64,000 bases of DNA from Dictyobacter arantiisoli (lineage in GTDB: Bacteria; Chloroflexota; Ktedonobacteria; Ktedonobacterales; Ktedonobacteraceae): NCBI RefSeq assembly GCF_008326305.1, contig NZ_BIXY01000001.1:1-64000 (forward strand). Direction: 5' to 3'. How positions within the stretch are numbered: the stretch's first letter is position 1; each line of letters begins with the position of its first letter. Shown here one piece after another: positions 17,872 through 26,850 of the stretch. The notes beneath the pieces are model-generated. The model did not search any database. It was not told the DNA's origin and saw nothing but the letters and a program-made list of their open reading frames with translations. The position numbers were made by a program, and so were the translations under genes.

Positions 17872-18789
17872 ATGCAAACGTCTGACGAATCACCAGAAGA
17901 AAAACAACCAGCAAGCGATCAACAAACTCCTCTAAATGGGATTTCCCCAACGCCAGCAACACAACCAATATCTGTTGAGCCTGCATTGCCCGCCGATTTG
18001 AAACAATCTGAACAGTCACGGGATACCTCATTGAGGACGGATAGCAATGCCGTTCACCAGGAGGGTCTTGTCTATCCTCCACTACCATCTTTTTATGAAG
18101 AGATGCCATCACCGCCGCAGCAATCTATTCCTGAGGTTCCACGTGTGCCTCAAGCGGAGCAGATACCAACCCCACCCGTGACAAGACAAGAAGAGCTGAA
18201 TTCTCCACCTGCCTTCTGGCAAGGACCTGTTGGACAACCATTACCGCCCGGCTATCCACCCTATCCTCAGGGTCAGAGCTATTTAGGGAATCAGCCTCCT
18301 CCCTTTGTCGTCGGTCCACCACGCCCAAAAAAAACAAACAAATGGACTGTCATTGCCATCTCCATTCTCGTCGGCCTTCTTTTACTGAGTTGTGGCATCT
18401 GTTTCTGGGCCGGGACATCAATGTTCGGAGGTATGTTTAATCAAGTCTACAATGGATTGAGCAACGGAACACAGGTCGTTAACAACTTTTATGATGCCCT
18501 CCAAAACAAACAATATGCACAGGCGTATCACGCGCTGAAACCACAAGGTTCGCTCAAGAATATATCAGAGCAAGATTTTATCACGCGTGCGGAAAAGCAG
18601 GATACACTTTATGGGCCAGTCTTACGCTACTCTGTCGGACAACCCGATCTGAGCAAATATGATGGACAAGTCCTGGATACTATTAGCTTACCAGTTGATG
18701 TTGCTCGTACTAAAAAATCATACACTGCGCATATTCAACTCAAACTAATCAATAATCAGTGGAAAATCACTGCTATCGATAATCTTTAA
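17872..18789 (+). CDS. Pro-rich single-pass membrane protein with NTF2-like extracellular domain
   Basis: Protein of 305 residues. The first 155 are rich in Pro, Gln and Ser, low in complexity and probably cytoplasmic. KKTNK then precedes one membrane helix at about 161-182 (WTVIAISILVGLLLLSCGIC). The outer C-terminal part (VVNNFYDALQNKQYAQAYHAL ... IQLKLINNQWKITAIDNL) resembles DUF4878/NTF2-like domains. The ribosome site is weak. It follows the HTH/GAF gene by 67 bp and may be cotranscribed. A strong terminator follows at 18802. Function unknown. Confidence 0.8.
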   Translation: MQTSDESPEEKQPASDQQTPLNGISPTPATQPISVEPALPADLKQSEQSRDTSLRTDSNAVHQEGLVYPPLPSFYEEMPSPPQQSIPEVPRVPQAEQIPTPPVTRQEELNSPPAFWQGPVGQPLPPGYPPYPQGQSYLGNQPPPFVVGPPRPKKTNKWTVIAISILVGLLLLSCGICFWAGTSMFGGMFNQVYNGLSNGTQVVNNFYDALQNKQYAQAYHALKPQGSLKNISEQDFITRAEKQDTLYGPVLRYSVGQPDLSKYDGQVLDTISLPVDVARTKKSYTAHIQLKLINNQWKITAIDNL

Positions 18790-18801
18790 TACTCCAGTTA
18801 C

Positions 18802-18854
18802 AAAGCAAAAGAAGGAGCAGCCTTATGAAGTCTGCTCCCTCTTTTGCTTTTTTC
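18802..18854 (+). terminator. Intrinsic terminator after the Pro-rich membrane protein
   Basis: AAGCAAAAGAAGGAGCAG (18803-18820) pairs with CTGCTCCCTCTTTTGCTT (18832-18849), with one mismatch, and ends in TTTTTTC. Confidence 0.85.
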
Positions 18855-18923
18855 TTTTTAAAGGTTTCTATGATTTGATCGGGGTTTTTCAAATATATAA
18901 TGCATAAATATAAAACTGAATAG

Positions 18924-19139
18924 TTAGATGGCGGTGTTCGTCGCCGGAGTCATAGAAACTTCACGCCCGACACAGGCTCGAAGATCTTCGCGATAAAAGC
19001 GCCAGGTACTCCCAACCTTATGCCCTGTGAGTTGACCCGACCACATCAGGCGATAAAGCGTTGAACGGCTTACGCGCAAGTAACCCATCGCTTCTTTGAA
19101 AGTCAGCAGAACATCTTCCTGAAGCATCTGTACGACCAT
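18924..19139 (-). CDS. Small helix-turn-helix (excisionase/AlpA-type) DNA-binding protein
   Basis: Protein of 71 residues. TFKEAMGYLRVSRSTLYRLMWSGQLTGHKVGSTWRFYREDL is the MerR-like excisionase fold found in phage Xis, AlpA and many stand-alone regulators. AAGGAG lies upstream of the ATG at 19139; the frame is open to 19181. No integrase is nearby, so a role in recombination is not supported; a simple regulatory role is as likely. Confidence 0.85.
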   Translation of the reverse strand: MVVQMLQEDVLLTFKEAMGYLRVSRSTLYRLMWSGQLTGHKVGSTWRFYREDLRACVGREVSMTPATNTAI

Positions 19140-19470
19140 GGATTTTCTCCTTAAATAAATAAAACGAATAAATAAGTGCACTTGACACTAACAATGTAGC
19201 GCTGAGAACAGGAAAAATGATGATATCTTTGTCTCATTGCATGTTATAGTAACCAATCTTGACACGCTTTCATGTTAAGGAATAGTTGCGATCTGGTTAA
19301 TTTTGCGGAAAGCCTGGTTTGATATTCACTACCGACATATCTGGCAAGCTCAGGATTATCCCGATCAAGGCCCATAACAAGATTAAGCAAACATATCTAT
19401 CGTATATCAATATGATTGAACGTGCTTTTCATTATTTTCTTCAATTTTAGAACGCTTTACCAGGACTCTT
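19140..19470. other. Intergenic region between the HTH gene and the GGDEF-like gene
   Basis: About 330 bp. A plus-strand TTGACA (19182-19187) is present but has no gene after it on that strand. No ORF, RNA motif or repeat was recognised. It probably contains the minus-strand promoter of the small HTH gene. Confidence 0.35.
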
Positions 19471-20535
19471 TTACCAGGGATGGATCAATAAGGCGTTAAG
19501 CTCTTGCTCTTCACAGGCCACTGGAAAAATCGTGAGTCCTGTGATTTCATGTAACCGCGTCAGCATGGTTGCATTGGTTGGTTCACGCATAGCAACGGTC
19601 AATTGCTGGCGCTCATAACCTACGGGCGCGCAATGGAATTCACAAGCGATCTGATAAGGAAGCAGTGCCTTGACACGTTTTGGTAATACATGTGGCAATT
19701 CCAGATAAGGGACCGCTCCGGTCAATGACGCATTCCCAACAGGCTGTTTGTGGTCTGGTTGTCGCTCAGATACAAGTACAGGCACTGAGCGTACACCACG
19801 ACGATGCGCCACCAATGCTGGTCGAAATGTGACAGTATACGCGCAATATTCTATTTGTTGATACAAGGCGTCCAGTGAAGCTGAGGGCTGGGGATAAGTC
19901 CCATAACCAAACACGATTGTGGTTTCATGAGTCAGGGGTGGCGTCATTGTCTGGGCCTGCAAAAGAGAAACACTTCTATATACGCGTTCGACTATAATAC
20001 GTATGCCTTCTCGATCCACCTGTGAAAAAATAATCGCAGCACCGCCGGGCCCATTAATGAACATTTTGTCATCTATCCGCAAAACTCGCCGTACATTGCG
20101 CAATACTTGTTGTAACAAATCAGGGGAAGCATGATAGTGTCGACGTTCATAGTGTGTTGTCAGTGAGGAGGCTTCCAATTGCGACATATGCAATAGTAAT
20201 ATGCTGAATGTCTCACCATGTGTAAACAAACTCTGTATCATAGTAGACATGGCTGCATACAATTCTTGCGCGATTGGAACAGTGGTATTCTTACCCTCCC
20301 ATTGCTCCATTGCTTGCACTCCCTGCATCCTCTGTTCAACCGGTGTCAGCACAACACAGGTACAGGGTTCACCTGCAAAACGCCTGGAGGTAGCGCGTTT
20401 ATTTAACTTCACTGCGAGTTGTGGGCCAGCGCCAGTCGCTGTACGCAATGGGACTCTACTTGTTTTATTCTTCTGTTTCTGACCCATAACATTTCTCACA
20501 CCTTCGTCCGGCACCATACCTATGGTGCGTGGCAC
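19471..20535 (-). CDS. Degenerate GGDEF domain fused to MshEN-type domain
   Basis: Protein of up to 354 residues (start at 20535 or M17). The middle part follows the GGDEF fold: FSILLLHMSQLE, SPDLLQQVLRNVRRVLRIDDKMF, then GPGGAAII where active enzymes have R-GGDEF. That change removes the catalytic site, so diguanylate cyclase activity is unlikely. The last 65 residues (LPYQIACEFHCAP..., LTVAMREPTN, LHEITGLTIFPVACEEQEL) match the MshEN/T2SSE-N domain, some of which bind c-di-GMP. Adjacent on the same strand is a response regulator gene. Inferred role: c-di-GMP or nucleotide-linked adaptor. Confidence 0.7.
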   Translation of the reverse strand: MPRTIGMVPDEGVRNVMGQKQKNKTSRVPLRTATGAGPQLAVKLNKRATSRRFAGEPCTCVVLTPVEQRMQGVQAMEQWEGKNTTVPIAQELYAAMSTMIQSLFTHGETFSILLLHMSQLEASSLTTHYERRHYHASPDLLQQVLRNVRRVLRIDDKMFINGPGGAAIIFSQVDREGIRIIVERVYRSVSLLQAQTMTPPLTHETTIVFGYGTYPQPSASLDALYQQIEYCAYTVTFRPALVAHRRGVRSVPVLVSERQPDHKQPVGNASLTGAVPYLELPHVLPKRVKALLPYQIACEFHCAPVGYERQQLTVAMREPTNATMLTRLHEITGLTIFPVACEEQELNALLIHPW

Positions 20536-20580
20536 GCAACCAGCTTTCGTCTATCCATAGAGCAAGATATGAAAATGTAT

Positions 20581-20602
20581 CACTCTCACTCTCACTCTCA
20601 CT
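20581..20602. repeat. Short tandem repeat CACTCT
   Basis: Three and a half copies of the hexamer CACTCT in the gap between the GGDEF-like gene and the response regulator gene. Too short for a CRISPR or VNTR array; it could alter spacing by slippage. Confidence 0.6.
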
Positions 20603-20697
20603 ATACGCAATTCATTCCGGTAAAAAGAGAGAGAGATTGTTCCATAGTGGTTAATATCTTCCCTCCATGGTTAAGATGAGCGCAACCGACTGGAAGA

Positions 20698-21390
20698 TTA
20701 CTCATCAAGCGGGGCAGCAAAGGTATAACCAACTCCAGGTACCGTCATGATATAGCGGGGTTTATTGGGATCGGGCTCCACTTTCTGTCTGAGATGACGA
20801 ATATGTGTCTTGACGAGACCCGAATCACCTGCCTCATCATATCCCCAGACGCGCTCAATAATCATATCAGTCGTCAAAACCTGTCCGGTATGTGAAATTA
20901 ATAAGTGCAACAAGCGACTCTCGGTGGGCGTCAGGCGCACCTTTACACCCTCGCGAGTTACTTCATGGCGCATCGCATCGTGGGTCACCGGTCCGACCGT
21001 AATTTCTGAAGAGCCAGTCGTACCACGACTACTATTAGAACGACGCATCACAGCTTTAATGCGTGCAAGCAATTGACGTGGACTAAACGGTTTCCGTAAA
21101 TAATCATCTGCGCCCAGTTCCAGGCCGCGCACCTCATCATCTTCACGGTCATGGGCAGTCAAAATCATCACCATGGAATTGGTTTCCATACGCATCTGAC
21201 GGCATACTTCGAAACCATCAAGCTTGGGCATTTGAATATCTAAAATTACCAGATCCGGCAATGTTTCACGCCAACGTTTAATCGCCTGCTCACCATCAAA
21301 AGCGCGGACAACATCATAACCATGTCCCTTGAGCCAGTAACTCAACATGTCCACCATGTCGCGGTCATCATCCGCCACCATGATCTTCAA
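20698..21390 (-). CDS. OmpR/PhoB-type response regulator
   Basis: Two-domain regulator of 230 residues. The receiver domain has the acidic pocket DDD at 7-9, the phospho-acceptor Asp51 (LVILDIQMP), Thr78 and Lys100 (LRKPF). The C-terminal winged helix has LTPTESRLLHLLISHTGQVLTTDMIIERVWGYD and IRHLRQKVEPDP. No histidine kinase is nearby, so it is an orphan in this window. The downstream GGDEF-like gene, on the same strand after 162 bp, may be cotranscribed and suggests a link to second-messenger signalling. Confidence 0.94.
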   Translation of the reverse strand: MKIMVADDDRDMVDMLSYWLKGHGYDVVRAFDGEQAIKRWRETLPDLVILDIQMPKLDGFEVCRQMRMETNSMVMILTAHDREDDEVRGLELGADDYLRKPFSPRQLLARIKAVMRRSNSSRGTTGSSEITVGPVTHDAMRHEVTREGVKVRLTPTESRLLHLLISHTGQVLTTDMIIERVWGYDEAGDSGLVKTHIRHLRQKVEPDPNKPRYIMTVPGVGYTFAAPLDE

Positions 21391-21763
21391 AAGTAACCTC
21401 CTGCCTGCCCTATATTACAATACTAGGATGTACCGATGCTCCGTTACAAAATCGAATTCCTTGATACACTTCCGTTTGTAGTAACGGGAATGTTCAAAGC
21501 TCAGTAACATCATGACACAAAATAGGCTATAGCTAGACAATTTTACGTTCTAAATACGTCAAAACAGGGGTTGCTACTTCATCAGATCAACAGGGTTCGT
21601 ACCTACTTCATTCATACGTGCCGTCTTTTGCCCGCTCTGGCGAGTAATCCAGGCGGCAGTGTTCATCCCTCCGTTAGTAATGATCGGCTTGACGAGGCAT
21701 GGCAAAAAGGTTAGATTGTAACAACGCCCATGCCTGTTACTGGACTCAACGTAAAGGATAGAG
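21391..21763. other. Intergenic region upstream of the response regulator and cdd
   Basis: Divergent promoter region of 373 bp. It contains a minus-strand 30-codon frame at 21574-21666 (MNTAAWITRQSGQKTARMNE...), with GGAGG one base from its ATG, which is too close for normal initiation. No other feature was recognised. Confidence 0.35.
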
Positions 21764-22153
21764 ATGATGGATCGAGAAGCGTTGTTAGATTTAGCCCGTC
21801 AGACCGCTCAGGGAGCACATTGCCCTTACTCGCATTTTCATGTTGGTGCCGCGCTGCTAGCCGGTGAGAAGGTCTTTACCGGCGTCAATATCGAAATTTC
21901 AAGCTATGGCCTGACCCTTTGCGCGGAACGGTCTGCCCTGGCAGCCGCGCTCACGGCACAGGCTGGCCCCATCACACACATTGCCATTGCTTGTATCGAT
22001 GCCCCTGAAGATGCTCCTACCCATGAACGCATGCCCTGCGGCGCATGCCGACAGTGGATCGCCGATCTGGCGCCAGAGGCGACGATCTTTATCGATGGGT
22101 GCGAACGCGATTTTCAAGCCGGGGATTTGTTGCCATTCGCCTTCAGATTGTAA
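21764..22153 (+). CDS. cdd: Cytidine deaminase
   Basis: Zinc enzyme of 129 residues that converts cytidine and deoxycytidine to uridine and deoxyuridine in pyrimidine salvage. Zinc ligands are Cys53, Cys92 and Cys95, with catalytic Glu55 in LCAERSA and MPCGACRQ. The NIEISSYGLTLCAERSA block is typical of the small homotetrameric type. AAAGGATAGAG precedes the two candidate ATGs (21764, 21767). Confidence 0.94.
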   Translation: MMDREALLDLARQTAQGAHCPYSHFHVGAALLAGEKVFTGVNIEISSYGLTLCAERSALAAALTAQAGPITHIAIACIDAPEDAPTHERMPCGACRQWIADLAPEATIFIDGCERDFQAGDLLPFAFRL

Positions 22154-22185
22154 TCTTGCTGGTACACATTGGCACATTTTGCCTC

Positions 22186-22191
22186 TTGACA
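22186..22191 (+). promoter_or_regulatory. Candidate -35 element for the YbdK-like gene
   Basis: Perfect TTGACA in the 342-bp gap between cdd and the next gene. Possible -10 boxes are weak (TACGCT at 17-bp spacing, or TATAAG at 22 bp). The rest of this gap has no convincing gene; two overlapping short frames near 22264-22523 lack features. Confidence 0.35.
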
Positions 22192-22495
22192 GACGTAAAG
22201 TCCTTGTGTACGCTATAAGTCCAGTACTTTTCAAAAAGTAGTGCTCACTATGCTAGCACCACAATGCATTTGTGCAATCACACAGAGGTGCTTTTATGCT
22301 GGTTTCGTGCACTTATGCACAAGGGCCGTTCCAACACTCTATGCTCCCAGGTGACGGTATCATGCCACTCTCTACCGTCATACGCACAATACATAGACTC
22401 TTCCATTTTTTCGAGCGGATCTTCTTCTCCTGTAGGTTGCTACCACGTATGTTTGCTCACATCGGTTGGCTAACGTTATCCAAAAGGAGATTACG

Positions 22496-23650
22496 ATGTC
22501 ATCACGTTTCACCCTGGGCGTAGAAGAAGAGTTTCAGATGGTCGATAGAGACACAGGACAACTGGTATCCCATGTACATACGGTTCTGGATAAAGGAAGT
22601 GCTGTTTTTGGAGAATTAATTAAAGCAGAAATGCTGCAATCTATGGTGGAGATTATTACTGGGGTGTGCGCGGATATCCATGCTCTGCGCCAGGATTTGT
22701 CTACGAAACGTATGCAGCTAGCCACTATCCTGGCAAATGAAGGGCTGGCAATGATCAGTTCGGGTACCCATCCTGTCGCTCACTGGCGGGATCAACGCCG
22801 GACCGTTAATGAACGCTATAAAGAAATAGAGGAAGAGTTTCAGGATGTGGGACGCTCGATTCTGATTTGTGGACTCCATGTCCATGTGGGTATCGATACT
22901 CATGAGATTGCCATTCCACTGATGAATCAGCTCCGAACCTGGATTCCCCATCTATTAGCCCTCTCATCTAATTCTCCCTTCTGGATTAATTACAATACAG
23001 GCCTCAAGTCGTACCGCTCCATTGTCTGGAAACGCTTTCCCCGCTCAGGTATCCCTCCCACCTTTACATCAAGCATGGAGTTCGATTGCTATGTCTCTGA
23101 TTTGATGCGCAACAACTGCATCGATAATGCCAAAAAAATCTGGTGGGATATTCGCCCTCATCCTTTTTTTGATACTCTTGAGTTCCGCGTCTGCGATATG
23201 CCCGTAACCTTTGAGGATACGATGGCAATCGCGGCTCTCTGCCAGGCACTGGTCTGCAAATTGACCTTCTTGCTTGAACAAAATATGAACACCCTTGTCC
23301 TGCCAACTCATTATATTGAAGAAAATAAATGGAAAGCAGCTCGCTATGGATTGGATGCCGTGATCGTAGATTTCCCACACCATCGGAGCCTGACATTGCG
23401 CGATTCACTGCATGAAACTCTCGATTTTGTAGAGGATGTGGTAGATGAATTAGGCATTCGACGTGAGATGAACTACTTACGAATCTTGCTCACAAGTTCC
23501 CAGGGAACTGGCGCTGACCAACAAATCGCGGTTTACAATGAGACTCAAAACATACAGGCAGTGATCAGATATTTGATGGAATGTACCATGCAGTCCATAC
23601 AAACAAATTCGGTCATTTCCACAGCAGGTAAACCAACCACAAAACTATAG
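22496..23650 (+). CDS. Carboxylate-amine ligase, YbdK/GCS2 family
   Basis: ATP-dependent ligase of 384 residues in the glutamate-cysteine ligase family 2. The N-terminal FTLGVEEEFQMVDRDTGQLV, the GLHVHVGID core motif and the RPHPFFDTLEFRVCDMP block are characteristic. AAAAGGAGA lies 6 nt before the ATG at 22496; an upstream in-frame start at 22466 is less likely. Family members have weak gamma-glutamylcysteine synthetase activity, and some act in pathway-specific ligations. No glutathione synthetase is nearby, so the substrate is uncertain. Confidence 0.9.
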   Translation: MSSRFTLGVEEEFQMVDRDTGQLVSHVHTVLDKGSAVFGELIKAEMLQSMVEIITGVCADIHALRQDLSTKRMQLATILANEGLAMISSGTHPVAHWRDQRRTVNERYKEIEEEFQDVGRSILICGLHVHVGIDTHEIAIPLMNQLRTWIPHLLALSSNSPFWINYNTGLKSYRSIVWKRFPRSGIPPTFTSSMEFDCYVSDLMRNNCIDNAKKIWWDIRPHPFFDTLEFRVCDMPVTFEDTMAIAALCQALVCKLTFLLEQNMNTLVLPTHYIEENKWKAARYGLDAVIVDFPHHRSLTLRDSLHETLDFVEDVVDELGIRREMNYLRILLTSSQGTGADQQIAVYNETQNIQAVIRYLMECTMQSIQTNSVISTAGKPTTKL

Positions 23651-23654
23651 GAAA

Positions 23655-23850
23655 TCCCAAAGGGTCTATGACTACCACGATCTCTGTGCATGAGTTTTCG
23701 CACCTACGGTGCTCAAACATCTTGTTAGTGTGTGGTGTAGAAAAAGTTTCTTCAAACTTTTTCTACACCACACACTAACAAGGACGCAGGCGCTTGCGCG
23801 CCTGCCAGCCAGTGAGCAGCAAGATCTTGATGGTACTGGGAGTCTGACAC
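23655..23850. repeat. Composite palindromic MITE-like repeat, copy C
   Basis: Conserved block tgagttttcgcac-ggtgctcaaac at 23691, a perfect 29-bp hairpin (23721-23749 with 23754-23782, loop CTTC) and the gcgcctgccagc block. The right end GGGAGTCTGACAC (23838-23850) matches copies B and D, but the left end is diverged and no longer pairs. The stem differs from copy B at several positions, with matching changes on the other arm. Confidence 0.8.
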
Positions 23851-23858
23851 ATTCTTAA

Positions 23859-23952
23859 CTCGACTTTGTACATTTTTAGGCTTTTGAGCCTGCGAAAAAG
23901 GGCCAGTGCGACGCATTTCGAGCTCATGTTTTCAAAATTGTACAAAGTCGAG
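23859..23952. repeat. Inverted-repeat element after copy C
   Basis: CTCGACTTTGTACA (23859-23872) and its exact complement (23939-23952) enclose 66 bp, with further partial pairing outside (cttaa/ttaag). No ORF. It lies directly after repeat copy C and between two convergent genes, so it could be a small mobile-element end pair or a long terminator stem. Confidence 0.55.
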
Positions 23953-23993
23953 CTTAAGCAAAAGCACAATCTCCATTGAGAGGCTGCGCATAT

Positions 23994-24956
23994 TTAGTAC
24001 CCAACAACACCTTCTAAGATGGTATCAATGCGCTCTAAATCATTGTCCGACAACTTGATATCAGCGGCGCTGACGTTCTCTTCTACCTGAGAGGGACGAG
24101 AAGCACCAATGATGGCAGAGCTGACGTTTTTCTGGCGCAAGATCCAGGCCAGGGCCAGTTGGCTGACTTTATAGCCACCCTCTTCAGCCAGCTTCTGCAA
24201 TTCCTGTACCGCGCTTAATGTCTTATCACTCAATGTCTCACCCATAAAACCATTGATCTCCGCATTGGCGGCACGGGTATCGGCGGCTGGCTGCTGTCCG
24301 GGTTTGTATTTACCGGTCAAGACACCCTGTGCCAGAGGCGAAAAGACGATCTGTCCGATGCCTTCGCGCTCACATAGAGGAATGATATCCTTTTCAATCC
24401 GGCGATGGAGCAGATTATAAGCAGGCTGATTAGAGACAATCTTATCCAGATTGAGCTCACGTGCAGTATAGACGGCATCAGCGATGTTGACTGCCGACCA
24501 CTCGGAGACACCAGCATACAGAATCTTCCCCTGGCGTATCAGGTCATCGAAGGCACGCAGTACCTCGTCAATGGGCGTCTCGGGATCATAGCGATGACAT
24601 TGGTACAGATCAATATAATCAACGCCCAGGCGTTTCAGGCTGGCATTACATTGCTCAATGATATGCTTACGCGACAAACCGCGATCATTGGGACCTTCGC
24701 CCATAGGGAAATAGACCTTGGTTGCCAGCACATAAGAGTCACGGCTATATGCGCTCAAGGCGCTTCCTACAACCTTTTCGGCCTCACCGCGATTGTAGAC
24801 GTTCGCCGTATCAAAGAAGTTCACACCAAGATCGTAAGCGCGATGAATGCAATCGATAGCTACCTGCTTATCGGTTGACATACCATACGTCAACCAGCTT
24901 CCCAATGAAATCGTACTTACCTTGACACCCGCCCGACCTAAATGACGATACTCCAT
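23994..24956 (-). CDS. Aldo/keto reductase (Kv-beta-like)
   Basis: NADPH-dependent oxidoreductase of 320 residues with the TIM-barrel AKR fold. The catalytic tetrad is visible: Asp in FFDTANVYNRGEAE with Tyr, Lys in LATKVYFPMG and His in YQCHRYDPETP. The C-terminal VSSAIIGASRPSQVEENV is the cofactor loop. Similarity is strongest to the potassium-channel-beta/YghZ-like AKRs. The frame is open upstream to 25082, but GGAAGGA precedes the ATG at 24956. Substrate unknown. Confidence 0.92.
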   Translation of the reverse strand: MEYRHLGRAGVKVSTISLGSWLTYGMSTDKQVAIDCIHRAYDLGVNFFDTANVYNRGEAEKVVGSALSAYSRDSYVLATKVYFPMGEGPNDRGLSRKHIIEQCNASLKRLGVDYIDLYQCHRYDPETPIDEVLRAFDDLIRQGKILYAGVSEWSAVNIADAVYTARELNLDKIVSNQPAYNLLHRRIEKDIIPLCEREGIGQIVFSPLAQGVLTGKYKPGQQPAADTRAANAEINGFMGETLSDKTLSAVQELQKLAEEGGYKVSQLALAWILRQKNVSSAIIGASRPSQVEENVSAADIKLSDNDLERIDTILEGVVGY

Positions 24957-25210
24957 ATTTAAATATCCTTCCAATTCATGTATATATTCGTATTGTTCCA
25001 ATACAGCTTGATTATAAACACATAAAGCGCTCGCATACAAGCAGACGCTTATCATGAACAGACAGGGTCTTCCAATGCTCATCCATGGAGATGAGGCTGC
25101 AAACTACCGTAGCGGCCATCCTGCCCCACGCATGAGAATTGGAATGCCCTGTTGTCATGAATACGATCCGGGTTGGCTATCTGGATCAGGTCGTTAACCA
25201 TGCCACCCGA

Positions 25211-25258
25211 TGACAAGAAGAAACCTTCCTGCTCGAGGTGGAAGGTTTCTTCTTGTCA
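25211..25258 (-). terminator. Hairpin downstream of the sigma factor gene
   Basis: Perfect 19-bp inverted repeat (25211-25229 with 25240-25258, 10-nt loop), 69 nt past the sigma gene stop. A true U-run is lacking, but the stem ends in TTTCTTCTTG on each strand. The rest of the 24957-25327 gap shows nothing else. Confidence 0.6.
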
Positions 25259-25327
25259 GGCACTTGTTCAGGAATCTATGCTGGCAAGCCAGAAGATGGA
25301 TGAATGCAGCCAGCAGGTAAGCCATGA

Positions 25328-26335
25328 TCAGGCTCGGGCCAGTTCGCGCACGCCCTCGTAACGCTCTGGATAGCGTAGTTTCCGCAGGGCTTTGACCTCA
25401 ATCTGACGAATGCGCTCACGGGTCAGACGGAAAATTGTGCCGACCTCATCCAGGGACAACGAATGGCCCTCTTTCAAACCATAGCGCATCTCAATAATGG
25501 TACGTTCACGGGGGCTTAATACGGTTAAAGCCTGCTCGATTTGAGCTTGCAGAAGCTGGTCAGCGGTTTGATCAACAGGAGGAGGTGTGGCCGCATTTTC
25601 AATCGCATCGGCCAGATGATATTCTTCATCATCCGCCATGGGAGCATCCAACGAGATGGGTTGCTCGGAAGCGTTCAAAAGCTCAACCACGCGTTCGCGC
25701 GGTAGACCCATCTCAGCGGCAATCTGTTCTGGCAGTGGCTCAATTCCCTGCTCCTGATACATACGCCGGGCAATGCGCTTGATTTTATAGATAAGTTCGA
25801 CCACATGCACAGGAATATGAATGCTGCGCGAATGCTCGGCAATGGCCCGACTGATCGCCTGTCGAATCCACCAGGTTGCGTAGGTACTAAAACGAAAACC
25901 ACGCTGATAATCAAACTTCTGGGTCGCCCGCATCAATCCAATATTGCCCTCTTGAATGAGATCCAGCAAGGGCAGGCCCTGATTGGAATATCTTTTCGCG
26001 ATGCTTACAACCAGGCGCAAATTGGCCTCAATCAGCCGCTGGCGGGCACGCAGATCTCCACGCGCGACACGCTCAGCCAGTTGTAATTCTTGCGCAGAGG
26101 TCAACAGGGGATACATACCAATTTCTTTTAAATATTGTTTTACTGCATCATCAACTGCCATCCGTTGGTCTTCTTCGACATCTTGTATTTCTTCATCTGT
26201 ATCATAGAAGCAATCTCTCTCATCTTCTAATGGAGCCTCATCAAAGACAACCTCTTTTGTGCGTCGCTTCTTCTCAACTTTTTCTGAAACCAGGGACTCA
26301 CTCTTTACCGTTGCTTTGACTGTTTTTGCCGCCAT
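25328..26335 (-). CDS. RNA polymerase sigma factor, sigma-70 family
   Basis: Sigma factor of 335 residues of the RpoD/SigA class. An acidic N-terminal tail is followed by region 1.2 ([22 protein letters not shown]), region 2 ([20 protein letters not shown] and [14 protein letters not shown]), region 3 and region 4 ([15 protein letters not shown] and [19 protein letters not shown]). It lacks the long region 1.1, so it may be the principal factor or one of several group-2 paralogues. AAGGAG precedes the ATG. Confidence 0.92.
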   Translation of the reverse strand: MAAKTVKATVKSESLVSEKVEKKRRTKEVVFDEAPLEDERDCFYDTDEEIQDVEEDQRMAVDDAVKQYLKEIGMYPLLTSAQELQLAERVARGDLRARQRLIEANLRLVVSIAKRYSNQGLPLLDLIQEGNIGLMRATQKFDYQRGFRFSTYATWWIRQAISRAIAEHSRSIHIPVHVVELIYKIKRIARRMYQEQGIEPLPEQIAAEMGLPRERVVELLNASEQPISLDAPMADDEEYHLADAIENAATPPPVDQTADQLLQAQIEQALTVLSPRERTIIEMRYGLKEGHSLSLDEVGTIFRLTRERIRQIEVKALRKLRYPERYEGVRELARA

Positions 26336-26850
26336 ACCACCGACTCCTTCTTCTCACGCACTATGATGCATGCATCAAACTCCAGGAAAACAACCCTGCC
26401 AATGTCTTTCTTCAATAGCTTCTCTTCAAGCTTTTAGGATTACGCTTACATCTTTTCTTTATTGCAATAATCATGCCAAAGGCCGAAGCTATTTTGTCGT
26501 GCGCTTATACTGACAGTATTTCTAGATACAGGCCGCACAAAACTAGTTGGATAGGGCTTTTTGAAGAGCACAAAAGTTGTGTCAGGAGTGCCAGATGAGA
26601 ATAAAAATCGGGAGCAGTCGAACCAAAAAGCTGAAGATATTTCTAGAAGTGGGGAATTTTACCCATAATTGTAGACCTCACCGTAAAGATGAGGTCTACA
26701 ATTATGGGTGGTAATGTTTATGAATAGGCTGGTGTTGTGGAGTAGAGTAGCTGAAAAGGCATCTTCAGCAGTGCCAAAAAGGAGTTGCTCGTTTGATGGA
26801 AGCGTGCCATACTAGAAAAAAAGCCAGGAGTTAAAGGAGTACTCGTCGTC
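26336..26850. other. Divergent intergenic region with a perfect hairpin
   Basis: The 515-bp gap between the sigma factor gene and the membrane protein gene. It has a perfect 20-bp hairpin at 26661-26709 (stems 26661-26680 and 26690-26709, 9-nt loop). It is not at the end of a recognised gene and has no U-run, so it is not an obvious terminator. Promoters for both genes should also lie here. Confidence 0.5.

Noticed and set aside
18924-19139. Excisionase of an integrated element
   Set aside because: No integrase, attachment-site pair or phage genes are nearby, so only the helix-turn-helix fold is claimed.
20581-20602. CRISPR array
   Set aside because: The CACTCT repeats are contiguous hexamers with no spacers, and the larger hairpin repeats are dispersed singly. 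No cas gene is present.
21574-21666. 30-codon minus-strand frame upstream of the response regulator
   Set aside because: GGAGG is only one base from the ATG, and the peptide has no recognised relatives. It cannot be ruled out fully.
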